From assembly GCF_029227915.1 (NCBI RefSeq), contig NC_079887.1, positions 26,845,650-26,909,649 on the forward strand: DNA of 64,000 nt, given 5' to 3'. The position numbers were made by a program, and so were the translations under genes. The first letter of the stretch is position 1. Every line of letters starts with the position of its first letter. This DNA is from Hydractinia symbiolongicarpus (Eukaryota > Cnidaria > Hydrozoa > Anthoathecata > Hydractiniidae). The notes under the pieces are model-generated. The model was not told the DNA's origin, made no database searches, and saw nothing but the letters and a program-made list of their open reading frames with translations. Of this stretch, positions 11,990 to 25,100 are shown piece after piece.

Positions 11990-14590
11990 GAAGTGAGTTT
12001 ACTCACAGGGTACTTTCTTTGTATACATTCGACTATACGGGCCAAGCCCGGGATTTACGGGAAATCGCGGGTTTTCGTTTTCCGGCGATTAAACCTCTTT
12101 CATTAAGCGTCTCATCAAAAATAAAAACATTTTTGAAAACTACAAGTCTCATGCGTTTTAGTGGTGAAAAAAAAGAAATTAAAAAATCGTTCTGGAAATG
12201 AGTTAACTCACAGGGTACTTTCTTTGTATACATTAGACTATACGTGCCAAGCCCGGGATTTACGGCAAATCGCAGGTTTTCGTTTGCCGGCGATTAAACT
12301 GCTTTTATTCAGCGTCTCATCAAAAATGAAAACATTCTTGAAAACTACAAGTCTCATGCGTTTTAGTGGTGAAATAATAATTTAAAAAATCGTTTGGGAA
12401 ATGAGTTTACTCCCTGGGTACTTTCTTTGTATACTTTTGACTATACGGGCCGAGTCCAAGATTTACGGGAAATCGCAGGTTTTCGCTTGCCGGCGATTAA
12501 ACTTCTTTTAATCAGCGTCTCATCAAAAATGAAAACATTTTTAAAAACTACAAGTCTCATGCGTTTTAGTGGTGAAAAAGTAATTTAAAAAATCGTTCGG
12601 GAAATGAGTTTACTCCCTGGGTACTTTCTTTGTATACTTTTGACTATACGGGCCAAGCCCGGGATTTACGGGAAATCACGGGTTTTCGTTTGCCGGTGAT
12701 TAAACTTCTTTTATTCAGCGTCTCATCAAAAATGAAAACATTTTTGAAAACTACAAGTCTCATGCTTTTTAGTGGTGAAAAAATAATTTAAAAAATCGTT
12801 TAGGAAATGAGTTTACTCCCTGGGTAATTTCTTTGTATACTTTTGACTATACGGGCCGAGTCCGGGATTTACGGGAAATCGCGGATTTTCGTTTGCCGGT
12901 GATTAAACTTCTTTTATTCAGCGTCCCATCAAATATGAAAATATTTTTGAAAACTACAAGTCTCATGCGTTTAATGGTAAAAAAATAATATAAAAAATCG
13001 TTCGGGAAATGAGTTTACTCCCTGGGTACTTTCTTTGTATACTTTTGACTATACGTGCCAAGCCCCGGATTTACGGGAAATCGCGGGTTTTCGTTTGCCG
13101 GCGATTAAACTGCTTTTATTCAGCGTCTCATCAAAAATGAAAACATTTTTAAAAACTACAAGTCTCATGCGATTTAGTGGTGAAAAAGTAATTTAAAAAA
13201 TCGTTCGGGAAATGAGTTTACTCCCTGGGTACTTTCTTTGTATACTTTTGACTATACGGGCCGAGTCCGGGATTTACGGGAAATCGCGGTTTTTCGTTTG
13301 CCGGCGATTAAACTTCTTTTATTCAGCGTCCCATCAAATATAAAAATATTTTTGAAAACTACAAGTCTCATGCGTTTTAGTGGTGAAAAAATAATTTAAA
13401 AAATCGTTCGGGAAATGAGTTTACTCCCTGGGTACTTCCTTTGTATACTTTTGACTATACGGGCCAAGCCGGGATTTACGGGAAATCGCGGGTTTTCGTT
13501 TGCCGGCGATTAAACTTCTTTTATTCAGCGCCTCATCAAAAATGAAACCATTTTTAAAAACTACAAGTCTTATGCGTTTTAGTGGTGAAAAATTAATTTA
13601 AAAAATCGTTCTGGAAATGAGTGTACTCCCTGGGTACTTTCTTTGTATACTTTTGACTATACGGGCCGAGTCCGGGATTTAGGGAAATCGCAGGTTTTCG
13701 TTTGCCGGCGATTAAACTGCTTTTATTCAGCGTCTCATCAAAAATGATAACATTTTTGAAAACTACAAGTCTCATGCGTTTTAGTGGCGAAAAAATAATT
13801 TAAAAAATCGTTCGGGAAATGAGTTTACTCCCTGGGTACTTCCTTTGTATACTTTTGCCTATACGGGCCAAGCCGGGATTTACGGGAAATCGCGGGTTTT
13901 CGTTTGCCGACGATTAAACTTCTTTTATTCAGCGCCTCATCAAAAATGAAAACATTTTTAAAAACAACAAGTCTGATGCGTTTTAGTGGTGAAAAAATAA
14001 TTAAAAAAATCGTTCCGGAAGTGAGTTTACTCACAGGGTACTTTCTTTGTATACATTCGACTATACGGGCCAAGCCCGGGATTTACGGGAAATCGCGGGT
14101 TTTCGTTTTCCGGCGATTAAACCTCTTTCATTAAGCGTCTCATCAAAAATAAAAACATTTTTGAAAACTACAAGTCTCATGCGTTTTAGTGGTGAAAAAA
14201 AAGAAATTAAAAAATCGTTCTGGAAATGAGTTAACTCACAGGGTACTTTCTTTGTACACATTAGACTATACGTGCCAAGCCCGGGATTTACGGCAAATCG
14301 CAGGTTTTCGTTTGCCGGCGATTAAACTGCTTTTATTCAGCGTCTCATCAAAAATGAAAACATTCTTGAAAACTACAAGTCTCATGCGTTTTAGTGGTGA
14401 AATAATAATTTAAAAAATCGTTTGGGAAATGAGTTTACTCCCTGGGTACTTTCTTTGTATTCTTTTGACTATACGGGCCGAGTCCAAGATTTACGGGAAA
14501 TCGCAGGTTTTCGCTTGCCGGCGATTAAACTTCTTTTAATCAGCGTCTCATCAAAAATGAAAACATTTTTAAAAACTACAAGTCTCATGC
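11990..14590 (+). repeat. Higher-order repeat: 10-monomer (2028 bp) offset duplication
   Basis: A block from about 11990 to 12560 recurs at about 14018 to 14590. Shared rare features include GAAAAAAAAGAAATTAAAAA, a TACGGCAAATCGCAGG hairpin variant, GTTTTCGCTTGCCGG and TTTTAATCAGCG. Just after the block the copies differ: the second continues as a monomer type that comes one unit later in the first, which suggests loss of about one monomer. A similar block is seen again near 48230-48640. Confidence 0.8.
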
Positions 14591-17500
14591 TTTTTAGTGG
14601 TGAAAAAATAATTTAAAAAATCGTTTAGGAAATGAGTTTACTCCCTGGGTAATTTCTTTGTATACTTTTGACTATACGGGCCGAGTCCGGGATTTACGGG
14701 AAATCGCGGATTTCCGTTTGCCGGTGATTAAACTTCTTTTATTCAGCGTCCCATCAAATATGAAAATATTTTTGAAAACTACAAGTCTCATGCGTTTAGT
14801 GGTAAAAAAATAATATAAAAAATCGTTCGGGAAATGAGTTTACTCCCTGGGTACTTTCTTTGTATACTTTTGACTATACGGGCCAAGCCCGGGATTTGCG
14901 AGAAATCGCGGGTTTTCGTTTGCCGGCGATTAAACTTCTTTTATTCAGCGTCTCATCGAAAATGAAAACATTTTTAAAAACTACAAGTCTTATGCGTTTT
15001 AGTGGTGAAAAAATAACTTAAAAAATCGTTCTGGAAATGAGTTTACTCCGTGGGTACTTTCTTTGTATACTTTTGACTATACGGGCCGAGTCCGGGATTT
15101 AGGGAAATCGCAGGTTTTCGTTTGCCGGCGATTAAACTGCTTTTATTCAGCGTCTCATCAAAAATGAAAACATTTTTGAAAACTACAAGTCTCATGCGTT
15201 TTAATGGTGAAAAAATAATTTAAAAAATCGTTATGGAAATGAGTTTACTCACAGGGTACTTTCTTTGTATACATTCGACTATACGTGCCAAGCCCGGGAT
15301 TTACGGGAAATCGCGGGTTTTCGTTTGCCGGCGATTAAACTGCTTTTATTCAGCGTCTCATCAAAAATGAAAACATTTTTAAAAACTACAAGTCTCATGC
15401 GTTTTAGTGGTGAAAAAGTAATTTAAAAAATCGTTCGGGAAATGAGTTTACTCCCTGGGTACTTTCTTTGTATACTTTTGACTATACGGGCCGAGTCCGG
15501 GATTTACGGGAAATCGCGGTTTTTCGTTTGCCGGCGATTAAACTTCTTTTATTCAGCGTCCCATCAAATATAAAAATATTTTTGAAAACTACAAGTCTCA
15601 TGCGTTTTAGTGGTGAAAAAATAATTTAAAAAATCGTTCGGGAAATGAGTTTACTCCCTGGGTACTTCCTTTGTATACTTTTGACTATACGGGCCAAGCC
15701 GGGATTTACGGGAAATCGCGGGTTTTCGTTTGCCGGCGATTAAACTTCTTTTATTCAGCGCCTCATCAAAAATGAAACCATTTTTAAAAACTACAAGTCT
15801 GATGCGTTTTAGTGGTGAAAAAATAATTTAAAAAATCGTTCTGGAAATGAGTTTACTCACAGGGTACTTTCTTTGTATACTTTTGACTATACGGGCCGAG
15901 TCCGGGATTTAGGGAAATCGCAGGTTTTCGTTTGCCGGCGATTAAACTGCTTTTATTCAGCGTCTCATCAAAAATGAAAACATTTTTGAAAACTACAAGT
16001 CTCATGCGTTTTAATGGTGAAAAAATAATTTAAAAAATCGTTATGGAAATGAGTTTACTTACAGGGTACTTTCTTTGTATACATTCGACTATACGTGCCA
16101 AGCCCGGGATTTACGGGAAATCGCGGGTTTTCGTTTGCCGGCGATTAAACTGCTTTTATTCAGCGTCTCATCAAAAATGAAAACATTTTTAAAAACTACA
16201 AGTCTCATGCGATTTAGTGGTGAAAAAGTAATTTAAAAAATCGTTCGGGAAATGAGTTTACTCCCTGGGTACTTTCTTTGTATACTTTTGACTATACGGG
16301 CCGAGTCCGGGATTTACGGGAAATCGCGGTTTTTTGTTTGCCGGCGATTAAACTTCTTTTATTCAGCGTCCCATCAAATATAAAAATATTTTTGAAAACT
16401 ACAAGTCTCATGCGTTTTAGTGGTGAAAAAATAATTTAAAAAATCGTTCGGGAAATGAGTTTACTCCCTGGGTACTTCCTTTGTATACTTTTGACTATAC
16501 GGGCCAAGCCGGGATTTACGGGAAATCGCGGGTTTTCGTTTGCCGGCGATTAAACTTCTTTTATTCAGCGCCTCATCAAAAATGAAACCATTTTTAAAAA
16601 CTACAAGTCTGATGCGTTTTAGTGGTGAAAAAATAATTTAAAAAATCGTTCTGGAAATGAGTTTACTTACAGGGTACTTTCTTTGTATACATTCGACTAT
16701 ACGGGCCAAGCCCGGGATTTACGGGAAATCGCGGGTTTTCGTTTTCCGGCGATTAAACCTCTTTCATTAAGCGTCTCATCAAAAATAAAAACAATTTTGA
16801 AAACTACAAGTCTCATGCGTTTTAGTGGTGAAAAAAAAAATTAAAAAATCGTTCGGGAAATGAGTTTACTCCCTGGGTACTTTCTTTGTATACTTTTGAC
16901 TATACGGGCCGAGTCTGGGATTTACGGGAAATCGCGGATTTTCGTTTGCTGGCGATTAAACTTCATTTATTCAGCGTCCCATCAAATATGAAAATATTTT
17001 TGAAAACTACAAGTCTCATGCGTTTAGTGGTAAAAAAATAATATAAAAAATCGTTCGGGAAATGAGCTTACTCCCTGGGTACTTTCTTTGTATACTTTTG
17101 ACTATACGGGCCGAGTCCGGGATTTAGGAAAATCGCAGGTTTTCGTTTGCCGGCGATTAAACTGCTTTTATTCAGCGTCTCATCAAAAATGAAAACATTT
17201 TTGAAAACTACAAGTCTCATGCGTTTTAGTGGTGAAAAAATAATTTAAAAAATCGTTATGGAAATGAGTTTACTCACAGGGTACTTTCTTTGTATACATT
17301 CGACTATACGTGCCAGGCCCGGGATTTACGGGAAATCGCGCGTTTTCGTTTGCCGGCGATTAAACTTCTTTTATTCAGCGTCTCATCAAAAATGAAAACA
17401 TTTTTAAAAACTACAAGTCTTATGCTTTTAGTGGTGAAAAAATAATTTTGAAAAATCGTTCTGGAAATGAGTTTACTCCCTGGGTACTTTCTTTATATAC

Positions 17501-18599
17501 TTTTGACTATACGGGCCGAGTCCGGGATTTAGGGAAATCGCAGGTTTTCGTTTGCCGGCGATTAAACTGCTTTTATTCAGCGTCTCATCAAAAATGATAA
17601 CATTTTTGAAAACTACAAGTCTCATGCGTTTTAGTGGTGAAAAAATAATTTAAAAAATCGTTCGGGAAATGAGTTTACTCCCTGGGTACTTCCTTTGTAT
17701 ACTTTTGACTATACGGGCCAAGCCGGGATTTACGGGAAATCGCGGGTTTTCGTTTGCCGACGATTAAACTTCTTTTATTCAGCGCCTCATCAAAAATGAA
17801 AATATTTTAAAAACTACAAGTCTGATGCGTTTTAGTGGTAAAAAAATAATTTAAAAAATCGTTCTGGAAGTGAGTTTACTCACAGGGTACTTTCTTTGTA
17901 TACATTCGAATATACGGGCCAAGCCCGGGATTTACGGGAAATCGCGGGTTTTCGTTTTCCGGCGATTAAACCTCTTTCATTAAGCGTCTCATCAAAAATA
18001 AAAACATTTTTGAAAACTACAAGTCTCATGCTTTTTAGTGGTGAAAAAATAACTTAAAAAATCGTTTAGGAAATGAGTTTACTCCCTGGGTAATTTCTTT
18101 GTATACTTTTGACTATACGGGCCGAGTCCAGGATTTAGGGAAATCGCAGGTTTTCGTTTGCCGGCGATTAAACTGCTTTTATTCAACGTCTCATCAAAAA
18201 TGAAAACATTTTTGAAAACTACAAGTCTCATGCGTTTTAATGGTGAAAAAATAATTTAAAAAATCGTTATGGAAATGAGTTTACTCACAGGGTACTTTCT
18301 TTGTATACATTCGACTATACGTGCCAAGCCCGGGATTTACGGGAAATCGCGGGTTTTCGTTTGCCGGCGATTAAACTGCTTTTATTCAGCGTCTTATCAA
18401 AAATGAAAACATTATTAAAAACTACAAGTCTCATGCGTTTTAGTGGTGAAAAAGTGATTTAAAAAATCGTTCGGGAAATGAGTTTACTCCCTGGGTACTT
18501 TCTTTGTATACTTTTGACTATACGGGCCGAGTCCGGGATTTACGGGAAATCGCGGTTTTTCGTTTGCCGGCGATTAAACTTCTTTTATTCAGCGTCCCA

Positions 18600-21500
18600 T
18601 CAAATATAAAAATATTTTTGAAAACTACAAGTCTCATGCGTTTTAGTGGTGAAAAAATAATTTAAAAAATCGTTCGGGAAATGAGTTTACTCCCTGGGTA
18701 CTTCCTTTGTATACTTTTGACTATACAGGCCAAGCCGGGATTTACGGGAAATCGCGGGTTTTCGTTTGCCGGCGATTAAACTTCTTTTATTCAGCGCCTC
18801 ATCAAAAATGAAACCATTTTTAAAACTACAAGTCTGATGCGTTTTAGTGGTGAAAAAATAATTTAAAAAATCGTTCTGGAAATGAGTTTACTCACAGGGT
18901 ACTTTCTTTGTATACATTCGACTATACGGGCCAAGCCCGGGATTTACGGGAAATCGCGGGTTTTCGTTTTCCGGCGATTAAACCTCTTTCATTAAACGTC
19001 TCATCAAAAATAAAAACAATTTTGAAAACTACAAGTCTCATGCGTTTTAGTGGTGAAAAAAAAAATTAAAAAATCGTTCGGGAAATGAGTTTACTCCCTG
19101 GGTACTTTCTTTGTATACTTTTGATTATACGGGCCGAGTCCGGGATTTAGGGAAATCGCAGGTTTTCGTTTGCCGGCGATTAAACTGCTTTTATTCAGCG
19201 TCTCATCAAAAATGAAAACATTTTTGAAAACTACAAGTCTCATGCGTTTTAGTGGTGAAAAAATAATTTAAAAAATCGTTCGGGAAATGAGTTTACTCCC
19301 TGGGTACTTTCTTTGTATACTTTTGACTATACGGGCCAAGCCGGGATTTACAGGAAATCGCGGGTTTTCGTTTGCCGGCGAATAAACTTCTTTTATTCAG
19401 CGTCTCATCAAAAATGAAAACATTTTTAAAAACTACAAGTCTTATGCGTTTTAGTGGTGAAAAAATAATTTAAAAAATCGTTCTGGAAATGAGTTAACTC
19501 ACAGGGTACTTTCTTTGTATACATTAGACTATACGTGCCAAGCCCGGGATTTAAGGGAAATCGCAGGTTTTCGTTTGCCGGCGATTAAACTGCTTTTATT
19601 CAGAGTCTCATCAAAAATGAAAACATTTTTCAAAACTACAAGTCTCATGCTTTTTAGTGGTGAAAAAATAATTTAAAAAATCGTTTAGGAAATGAGTTTA
19701 CTCCCTGGGTAATTTCTTTGTATACTTTTGACTATACGGGCCGAGTCTGAGATTTACGGGAAATCGCGGATTTTCGTTTGCTGGCGATTAAACTTCTTTT
19801 ATTCAGCGTCCCATCAAATATGAAAATATTTTTGAAAACTACAAGTCTCATGCGTTTTAGTGGTGAAAAAATAATTTAAAAAATCGTTCGGGAAATGAGT
19901 TTACTCCCTGGGTACTTTCTTTGTATACTTTTGACTATACGGGCCAAGCCGGGATTTACAGGAAATCGCGGGTTTTCGTTTGCCGGCGAATAAACTTCTT
20001 TTATTCAGCGTCTCATCAAAAATGAAAACATTTTTAAAAACTACAAGTCTTATGCGTTTTAGTGGTGAAAAAATAATTTAAAAAATCGTTCTGGAAATGA
20101 GTTAACTCACAGGGTACTTTCTTTGTATACATTAGACTATACGTGCCAAGCCCGGGATTTAAGGGAAATCGCAGGTTTTCGTTTGCCGGCGATTAAACTG
20201 CTTTTATTCAGAGTCTCATCAAAAATGAAAACATTTTTCAAAACTACAAGTCTCATGCTTTTTAGTGGTGAAAAAATAATTTAAAAAATCGTTTAGGAAA
20301 TGAGTTTACTCCCTGGGTAATTTCTTTGTATACTTTTGACTATACGGGCCGAGTCTGAGATTTACGGGAAATCGCGGATTTTCGTTTGCTGGCGATTAAA
20401 CTTCTTTTATTCAGCGTCCCATCAAATATGAAAATATTTTTGAAAACTACAAGTCTCATGCGTTTTAGTGGTGAAAAAATAATTTAAAAAATCGTTCGAC
20501 AAATGAGTTTACTCCCTGGGTACTTTCTTTGTATACTTTTGACTATGCGGGCCAAGCCCGGGATTTACGGGAAATCGCGGGTTTTCGTTTGCCGGCGATT
20601 AAACTGCTTTTATTCAGCGTCTTATCAAAAATGAAAACATTATTAAAAACTACAAGTCTCATGCGTTTTAGTGGTGAAAAAGTAATTTAAAAAATCGTTC
20701 GGGAAATGAGTTTACTCCCTGGGTACTTTCTTTGTATACTTTTGACTATACGGGCCGAGTCCGGGATTTACGGGAAATCGCGGTTTTTCGTTTGCCGGCG
20801 ATTAAACTTCTTTTATTCAGCGTCCCATCAAATATAAAAATATTTTTGAAAACTACAAGTCTCATGCGTTTTAGTGGTGAAAAAATAATTTAAAAAATCG
20901 TTCGGGAAATGAGTTTACTCCCTGGGTACTTCCTTTGTATACTTTTGACTATACAGGCCAAGCCGGGATTTACGGGAAATCGCGGGTTTTCGTTTGCCGG
21001 CGATTAAACTTCTTTTATTCAGCGCCTCATCAAAAATGAAACCATTTTTAAAACTACAAGTCTGATGCGTTTTAGTGGTGAAAAAATAATTTAAAAAATC
21101 GTTCTGGAAATGAGTTTACTCACAGGGTACTTTCTTTGTATACATTCGACTATACGGGCCAAGCCCGGGATTTACGGGAAATCGCGGGTTTTCGTTTTCC
21201 GGCGATTAAACCTCTTTCATTAAGCGTCTCATCAAAAATAAAAACAATTTTGAAAACTACAAGTCTCATGCGTTTTAGTGGTGAAAAAAAAAATTAAAAA
21301 ATCGTTCGGGAAATGAGTTTACTCCCTGGGTACTTTCTTTGTATACTTTTGATTATACGGGCCGAGTCCGGGATTTAGGGAAATCGCAGGTTTTCGTTTG
21401 CCGGCGATTAAACTGCTTTTATTCAGCGTCTCATCAAAAATGAAAACATTTTTGAAAACTACAAGTCTCATGCGTTTTAGTGGTGAAAAAATAATTTAAA

Positions 21501-22100
21501 AAATCGTTCGGGAAATGAGTTTACTCCCTGGGTACTTTCTTTGTATACTTTTGACTATACGGGCCAAGCCGGGATTTACAGGAAATCGCGGGTTTTCGTT
21601 TGCCGGCGAATAAACTTCTTTTATTCAGCGTCTCATCAAAAATGAAAACATTTTTAAAAACTACAAGTCTTATGCGTTTTAGTGGTGAAAAAATAATTTA
21701 AAAAATCGTTCTGGAAATGAGTTAACTCACAGGGTACTTTCTTTGTATACATTAGACTATACGTGCCAAGCCCGGGATTTAAGGGAAATCGCAGGTTTTC
21801 GTTTGCCGGCGATTAAACTGCTTTTATTCAGAGTCTCATCAAAAATGAAAACATTTTTCAAAACTACAAGTCTCATGCTTTTTAGTGGTGAAAAAATAAT
21901 TTAAAAAATCGTTTAGGAAATGAGTTTACTCCCTGGGTAATTTCTTTGTATACTTTTGACTATACGGGCCGAGTCTGAGATTTACGGGAAATCGCGGATT
22001 TTCGTTTGCTGGCGATTAAACTTCTTTTATTCAGCGTCCCATCAAATATGAAAATATTTTTGAAAACTACAAGTCTCATGCGTTTAGTGGTAAAAAAATA
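18600..22100 (+). repeat. Higher-order repeat: 11-monomer (2228 bp) offset duplication
   Basis: The rare TATACAGGCCAAGCC and ACCATTTTTAAAACTAC (one A short) variants occur together at about 18726 and 18814, and again at about 20954 and 21042. Flanking monomers are in the same order. The offset of 2228 bases equals eleven monomers. The 608-bp tandem copies lie inside this larger unit, so at least two rounds of duplication are recorded. Confidence 0.8.
19250..20465 (+). repeat. Higher-order repeat: two adjacent 3-monomer (608 bp) copies
   Basis: The rare ATTTACAGGAAATCGCGGG followed by GCCGGCGAATAAAC occurs at 19350 and again at 19958. Both are followed by the same ATTTAAGGG, CAGAGTCTCATC with TTTTTCAAAACTAC, and GAGTCTGAGATTT monomers. 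The same three-monomer series appears again near 21480-22090 and, with changes, near 22285. Confidence 0.85.
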
Positions 22101-25100
22101 ATATAAAAAATCGTTCGGGAAATGAGTTTACTCCCTGGGTACTTTCTTTGTATACTTTTGACTATACGGGCCGAGTCCGGGATTTAGGGAAATCGCAGGT
22201 CTTCGTTTGCCGGCGATTAAACTGCTTTTATTCAGCGTCTCATCAAAAATGAAAACATTTTTGAAAACTACAAGTCTCATGCGTTTTAGTGGTGAAAAAA
22301 TAATTTAAAAAATCGTTCGGGAAATGAGTTTACTCCCTGGGTACTTTCTTTGTATACTTTTGACTATACAGGCCAAGCCGGGATTTACAGGAAATCGCGG
22401 GTTTTCGTTTGCCGGCGAATAAACTTCTTTTATTCAGCGTCTCATCAAAAATGAAAACATTTTTAAAAACTATAAGTCTTATGCGTTTTAGTGGTGGAAA
22501 AATAATTTAAAAAATCGTTCTGGAAATGAGTTAACTCACAGGGTACTTTCTTTGTATACATTAGACTATACGTGCCAAGCCCGGGATTTACGGGAAATCG
22601 CAGGTTTTCGTTTGCCGGCGATTAAACTGCTTTTATTCAGAGTCTCATCAAAAATGAAAACATTTTTCAAAACTACAAGTCTCATGCTTTTTAGTGGTGA
22701 AAAAATAATTTAAAAAATCGTTTAGGAAATGAGTTTACTCCCTGGGTAATTTCTTTGTATACTTTTGACTATACGGGCCGAGTCTGAGATTTACGGGAAA
22801 TCGCGGATTTTCGTTTGCTGGCGATTAAACTTCTTTTATTCAGCGTCCCATCAAATATGAAAATATTTTTGAAAACTACAAGTCTCATGCGTTTAGTGGT
22901 AAAAAAATAATATAAAAAATCGTTCGGGAAATGAGTTTACTCCCTGGGTACTTTCTTTGTATACTTTTGACTATACGGGCCGAGTCCGGGATTTAGGGAA
23001 ATCGCAGGTCTTCGTTTGCCGGCGATTAAACTGCTTTTATTCAGCGTCTCATCAAAAATGATAACATTTTTGAAAACTACAAGTCTCATGCGTTTTAGTG
23101 GTGAAAAAATAATTTAAAAAATTTTTCTGGAAATGAGTTTACTCCCTGGGTACTTTCTTTGTATACTTTTGACTATACGGGCCGAGTCCGGGATTTAGGG
23201 AAATCGCAGGTTTTCGTTTGCCGGCGATTAAACTGCTTTTATTCAGCGTCTCATCAAAAATGATAACATTTTTGAAAACTACAAGTCTCATGCGTTTTAG
23301 TGGTGAAAAAATAATTTAAAAAATCGTTCGGGAAATGAGTTTACTCCCTGGGTACTTCCTTTGTATACTTTTGACTATACGGGCCAAGCCGGGATTTACG
23401 GGAAATCGCGGGTTTTCGTTTGCCGACGATTAAACTTCTTTTATTCAGCGCCTCATCAAAAATGAAAACATTTTTAAAAACTACAAGTCTGATGCGTTTT
23501 AGTGGTAAAAAAATAATTTAAAAAATCGTTCTGGAAGTGAGTTTACTCACAGGGTACTTTCTTTGTATACATTCGACTATACGGGCCAAGCCCGGGATTT
23601 ACGGGAAATCGCGGGTTTTCGTTTGCCGGCGATTAAACTGCTTTTATTCAGCGTCTCATCAAAAATGAAAACATTTTTGAAAACTACAAGTCTCATGCGT
23701 TTTAGTGGTGAAAAAATAATTTAAAAAATCGTTCGGGAAATGAGTTTACTCCCTGGGTACTTTCTTTGTATACTTTTGACTATACGGGCCAAGCCGGGAT
23801 TTACAGGAAATCGCGGGTTTTCGTTTGCCGGCGAATAAACTTCTTTTATTCAGCGTCTCATCAAAAATGAAAACATTTTTAAAAACTACAAGTCTTATGC
23901 GTTTTAGTGGTGAAAAAATAATTTAAAAAATCGTTCTGGAAATGAGTTAACTCACAGGGTACTTTCTTTGTATACATTAGACTATACGTGCCAAGCCCGG
24001 GATTTACGGGAAATCGCAGGTTTTCGTTTGCCGGCGATTGAACTGCTTTTATTCAGCGTCTCATCAAAAATGAAAACAATTTTGAAAACTACAAGTCTCA
24101 TGCTTTTTAGTGGTGAAAAAATAATTTAAAAAATCGTTTAGGAAATGAGTTTACTCCCTGGGTAATTTCTTTGTATACTTTTGACTATACGGGCCGAGTC
24201 TGGGATTTACGGGAAATCGCGGATTTTCGTTTGCTGGCGATTAAACTTCTTTTATTCAGCGTCCCATCAAATATGAAAATATTTTTGAAAACTACAAGTC
24301 TCATGCGTTTAGTGGTAAAAAAATAATATAAAAAATCGTTCGGGAAATGAGCTTACTCCCTGGGTACTTTCTTTGTATACTTTTGACTATATGGGCCGAG
24401 TCCGGGATTTAGGGAAATTGCAGGTTTTCGTTTGCCGGCGATTAAACTGCTTTTATTCAGCGTCTCATCAAAAATGAAAATATTTTTGAAAACTACAAGT
24501 CTCATGCGTTTTAGTGGTGAAAAAATAATTTAAAAAATCGTTCTGGAAATGAGTTTACTCCCTGGGTACTTTCTTTGTATACTTTTGACTATACGGGCCG
24601 AGTCCGGGATTTAGGGAAATCGCAGGTTTTCGTTTGCCGGCGATTAAACTGCTTTTATTCAGCGTCTCATCAAAAATGATAACATTTTTGAAAACTACAA
24701 GTCTCATGCGTTTTAGTGGTGAAAAAATAATTTAAAAAATCGTTCGGGAAATGAGTTTACTCCCTGGGTACTTCCTTTGTATACTTTTGACTATACGGGC
24801 CAAGCCGGGATTTACGGGAAATCGCGGGTTTTCGTTTGCCGACGATTAAACTTCTTTTATTCAGCGCCTCATCAAAAATGAAAACATTTTTAAAAACTAC
24901 AAGTCTGATGCGTTTTAGTGGTAAAAAAATAATTTAAAAAATCGTTCTGGAAGTGAGTTTACTCACAGGGTACTTTCTTTGTATACATTCGACTATACGG
25001 GCCAAGCCCGGGATTTACGGGAAATCGCGGGTTTTCGTTTTCCGGCGATTAAACCTCTTTCATTAAGCGTCTCATCAAAAATAAAAACATTTTTGAAAAC

